Assembly (NCBI GenBank): GCA_964432835.1
Contig: CAYSPA010000077.1
Location: 1-5,494 of the forward strand
Reading direction: 5' to 3'
Source: B18-G2 sp964432835
Lineage (GTDB): Archaea; Thermoplasmatota; E2; DHVEG-1; B18-G2
DNA: 5,494 nucleotides
How positions within the stretch are numbered: position 1 is the first letter of the stretch; every line of letters begins with the position of its first letter. Both the position numbers and the translations under genes were made by a program. Below, piece after piece: positions 5,350 through 5,494 of this stretch. A model generated the notes under the pieces. That model was not told the DNA's origin, made no database searches, and was given only the letters and a program-made list of their open reading frames with translations.

Positions 5350-5494
5350 ATGGATGGCAAGAGACTGCTGATCTCTATCACAACCCTGATTATCGTCGGA
5401 GTTATCGTATTTGCAATCGTCTCCCTTCCAGCGGGAAAAAGAGATCAAAAACCCGTTGTGTGGATTGACTACCCGAGGAATGGCGAAGAGGTTT
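5350..5494 (+). CDS. Secreted or membrane-anchored surface protein, N-terminal 48 residues, possibly with Ig-like domain
   Basis: The frame opens with ATG at 5350 and runs off the right edge without a stop. It begins MDGKRLL, followed by a hydrophobic helix (about residues 6-26, ISITTLIIVGVIVFAIVSL), then a short charged linker and PVVWIDYPRNGEEV. The first part is a signal peptide or signal anchor, with positive residues before the helix. No lipobox cysteine is visible. The pattern P-x-V-x-I-x-x-P-x-x-G-x-x-V is how many archaeal extracellular Ig-like (bacterial Ig) domains begin, so an exported cell-surface protein with such a domain is likely, but only the first strand can be seen. No specific function can be given. 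It has its own promoter and is the next gene after thiL, with no sign of functional relation to it. Confidence 0.7.
   Translation, partial: MDGKRLLISITTLIIVGVIVFAIVSLPAGKRDQKPVVWIDYPRNGEEV

Noticed and set aside
4996..5448. A 150-codon minus-strand frame opposite the end of thiL and the start of the surface protein
   Set aside because: It spans two real plus-strand genes and their promoter, has no conserved motif, and overlaps the signal-peptide coding region.
1..5494. Mobile element, CRISPR array, toxin-antitoxin or defence cassette
   Set aside because: I saw no direct-repeat array, transposase motif, terminal inverted repeats or attachment site. All recognised genes are housekeeping, regulatory or surface genes.

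Overview
The window looks like a stretch of ordinary archaeal chromosome, probably euryarchaeal and perhaps related to Thermoplasmatota. The domain call rests on four things: a GluRS of the archaeal/eukaryotic class, an archaeal elongation factor 1-beta, the small double zinc-ribbon protein that partners it in many archaea, and TATA-box promoters lying about 26-29 bases upstream of start codons with no Shine-Dalgarno sequence. Arginine is mostly AGA/AGG and the proteins are rich in Lys, Glu and Arg, which fits a thermophile. The lineage guess within archaea is weaker. It rests on the membrane-anchored tandem winged-helix regulator and on a secreted protein that appears to begin an Ig-like domain.

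Layout. Positions 2-208 (+) hold the C-terminal end of a polyprenyl diphosphate synthase. One base later gltX (210-1925, +) begins, so the two are almost certainly co-transcribed. A 46-base spacer with a TATA-like element leads to a tandem winged-helix regulator with an N-terminal membrane segment (1972-2652, +). A run of exactly 100 N (2656-2755) follows. This is a scaffold gap, and its true length is unknown. Beyond it, on the minus strand, lie the truncated aEF-1beta gene (2756-2997) and its upstream partner, a 54-residue zinc-ribbon protein (3006-3170). Further upstream on the same strand is purM (3277-4314). Divergent from purM, across about 50 bases, is thiL (4363-5304, +). The last 145 bases begin a secreted or membrane-anchored protein (from 5350, +) that runs off the window.

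How the genes fit together. The left and central parts are translation and lipid housekeeping: isoprenoid chains for archaeal lipids, tRNA(Glu) charging, and nucleotide exchange on elongation factor 1A. The right part joins purine and thiamine metabolism. PurM makes AIR, which in organisms with ThiC is also the precursor of the thiamine pyrimidine, and ThiL makes the final product thiamine diphosphate. PurM and ThiL belong to the same structural superfamily, and here they sit head to head.

I see no mobile element, CRISPR array, tRNA, rRNA or defence cassette, and nothing that amounts to a new biological system. The points most worth a second look are the membrane-anchored tandem winged-helix regulator, the purM/thiL divergent promoter, the GlnRS/eukaryote-like motifs in GluRS, the apparent leaderless starts, and the assembly gap that cuts off aEF-1beta.
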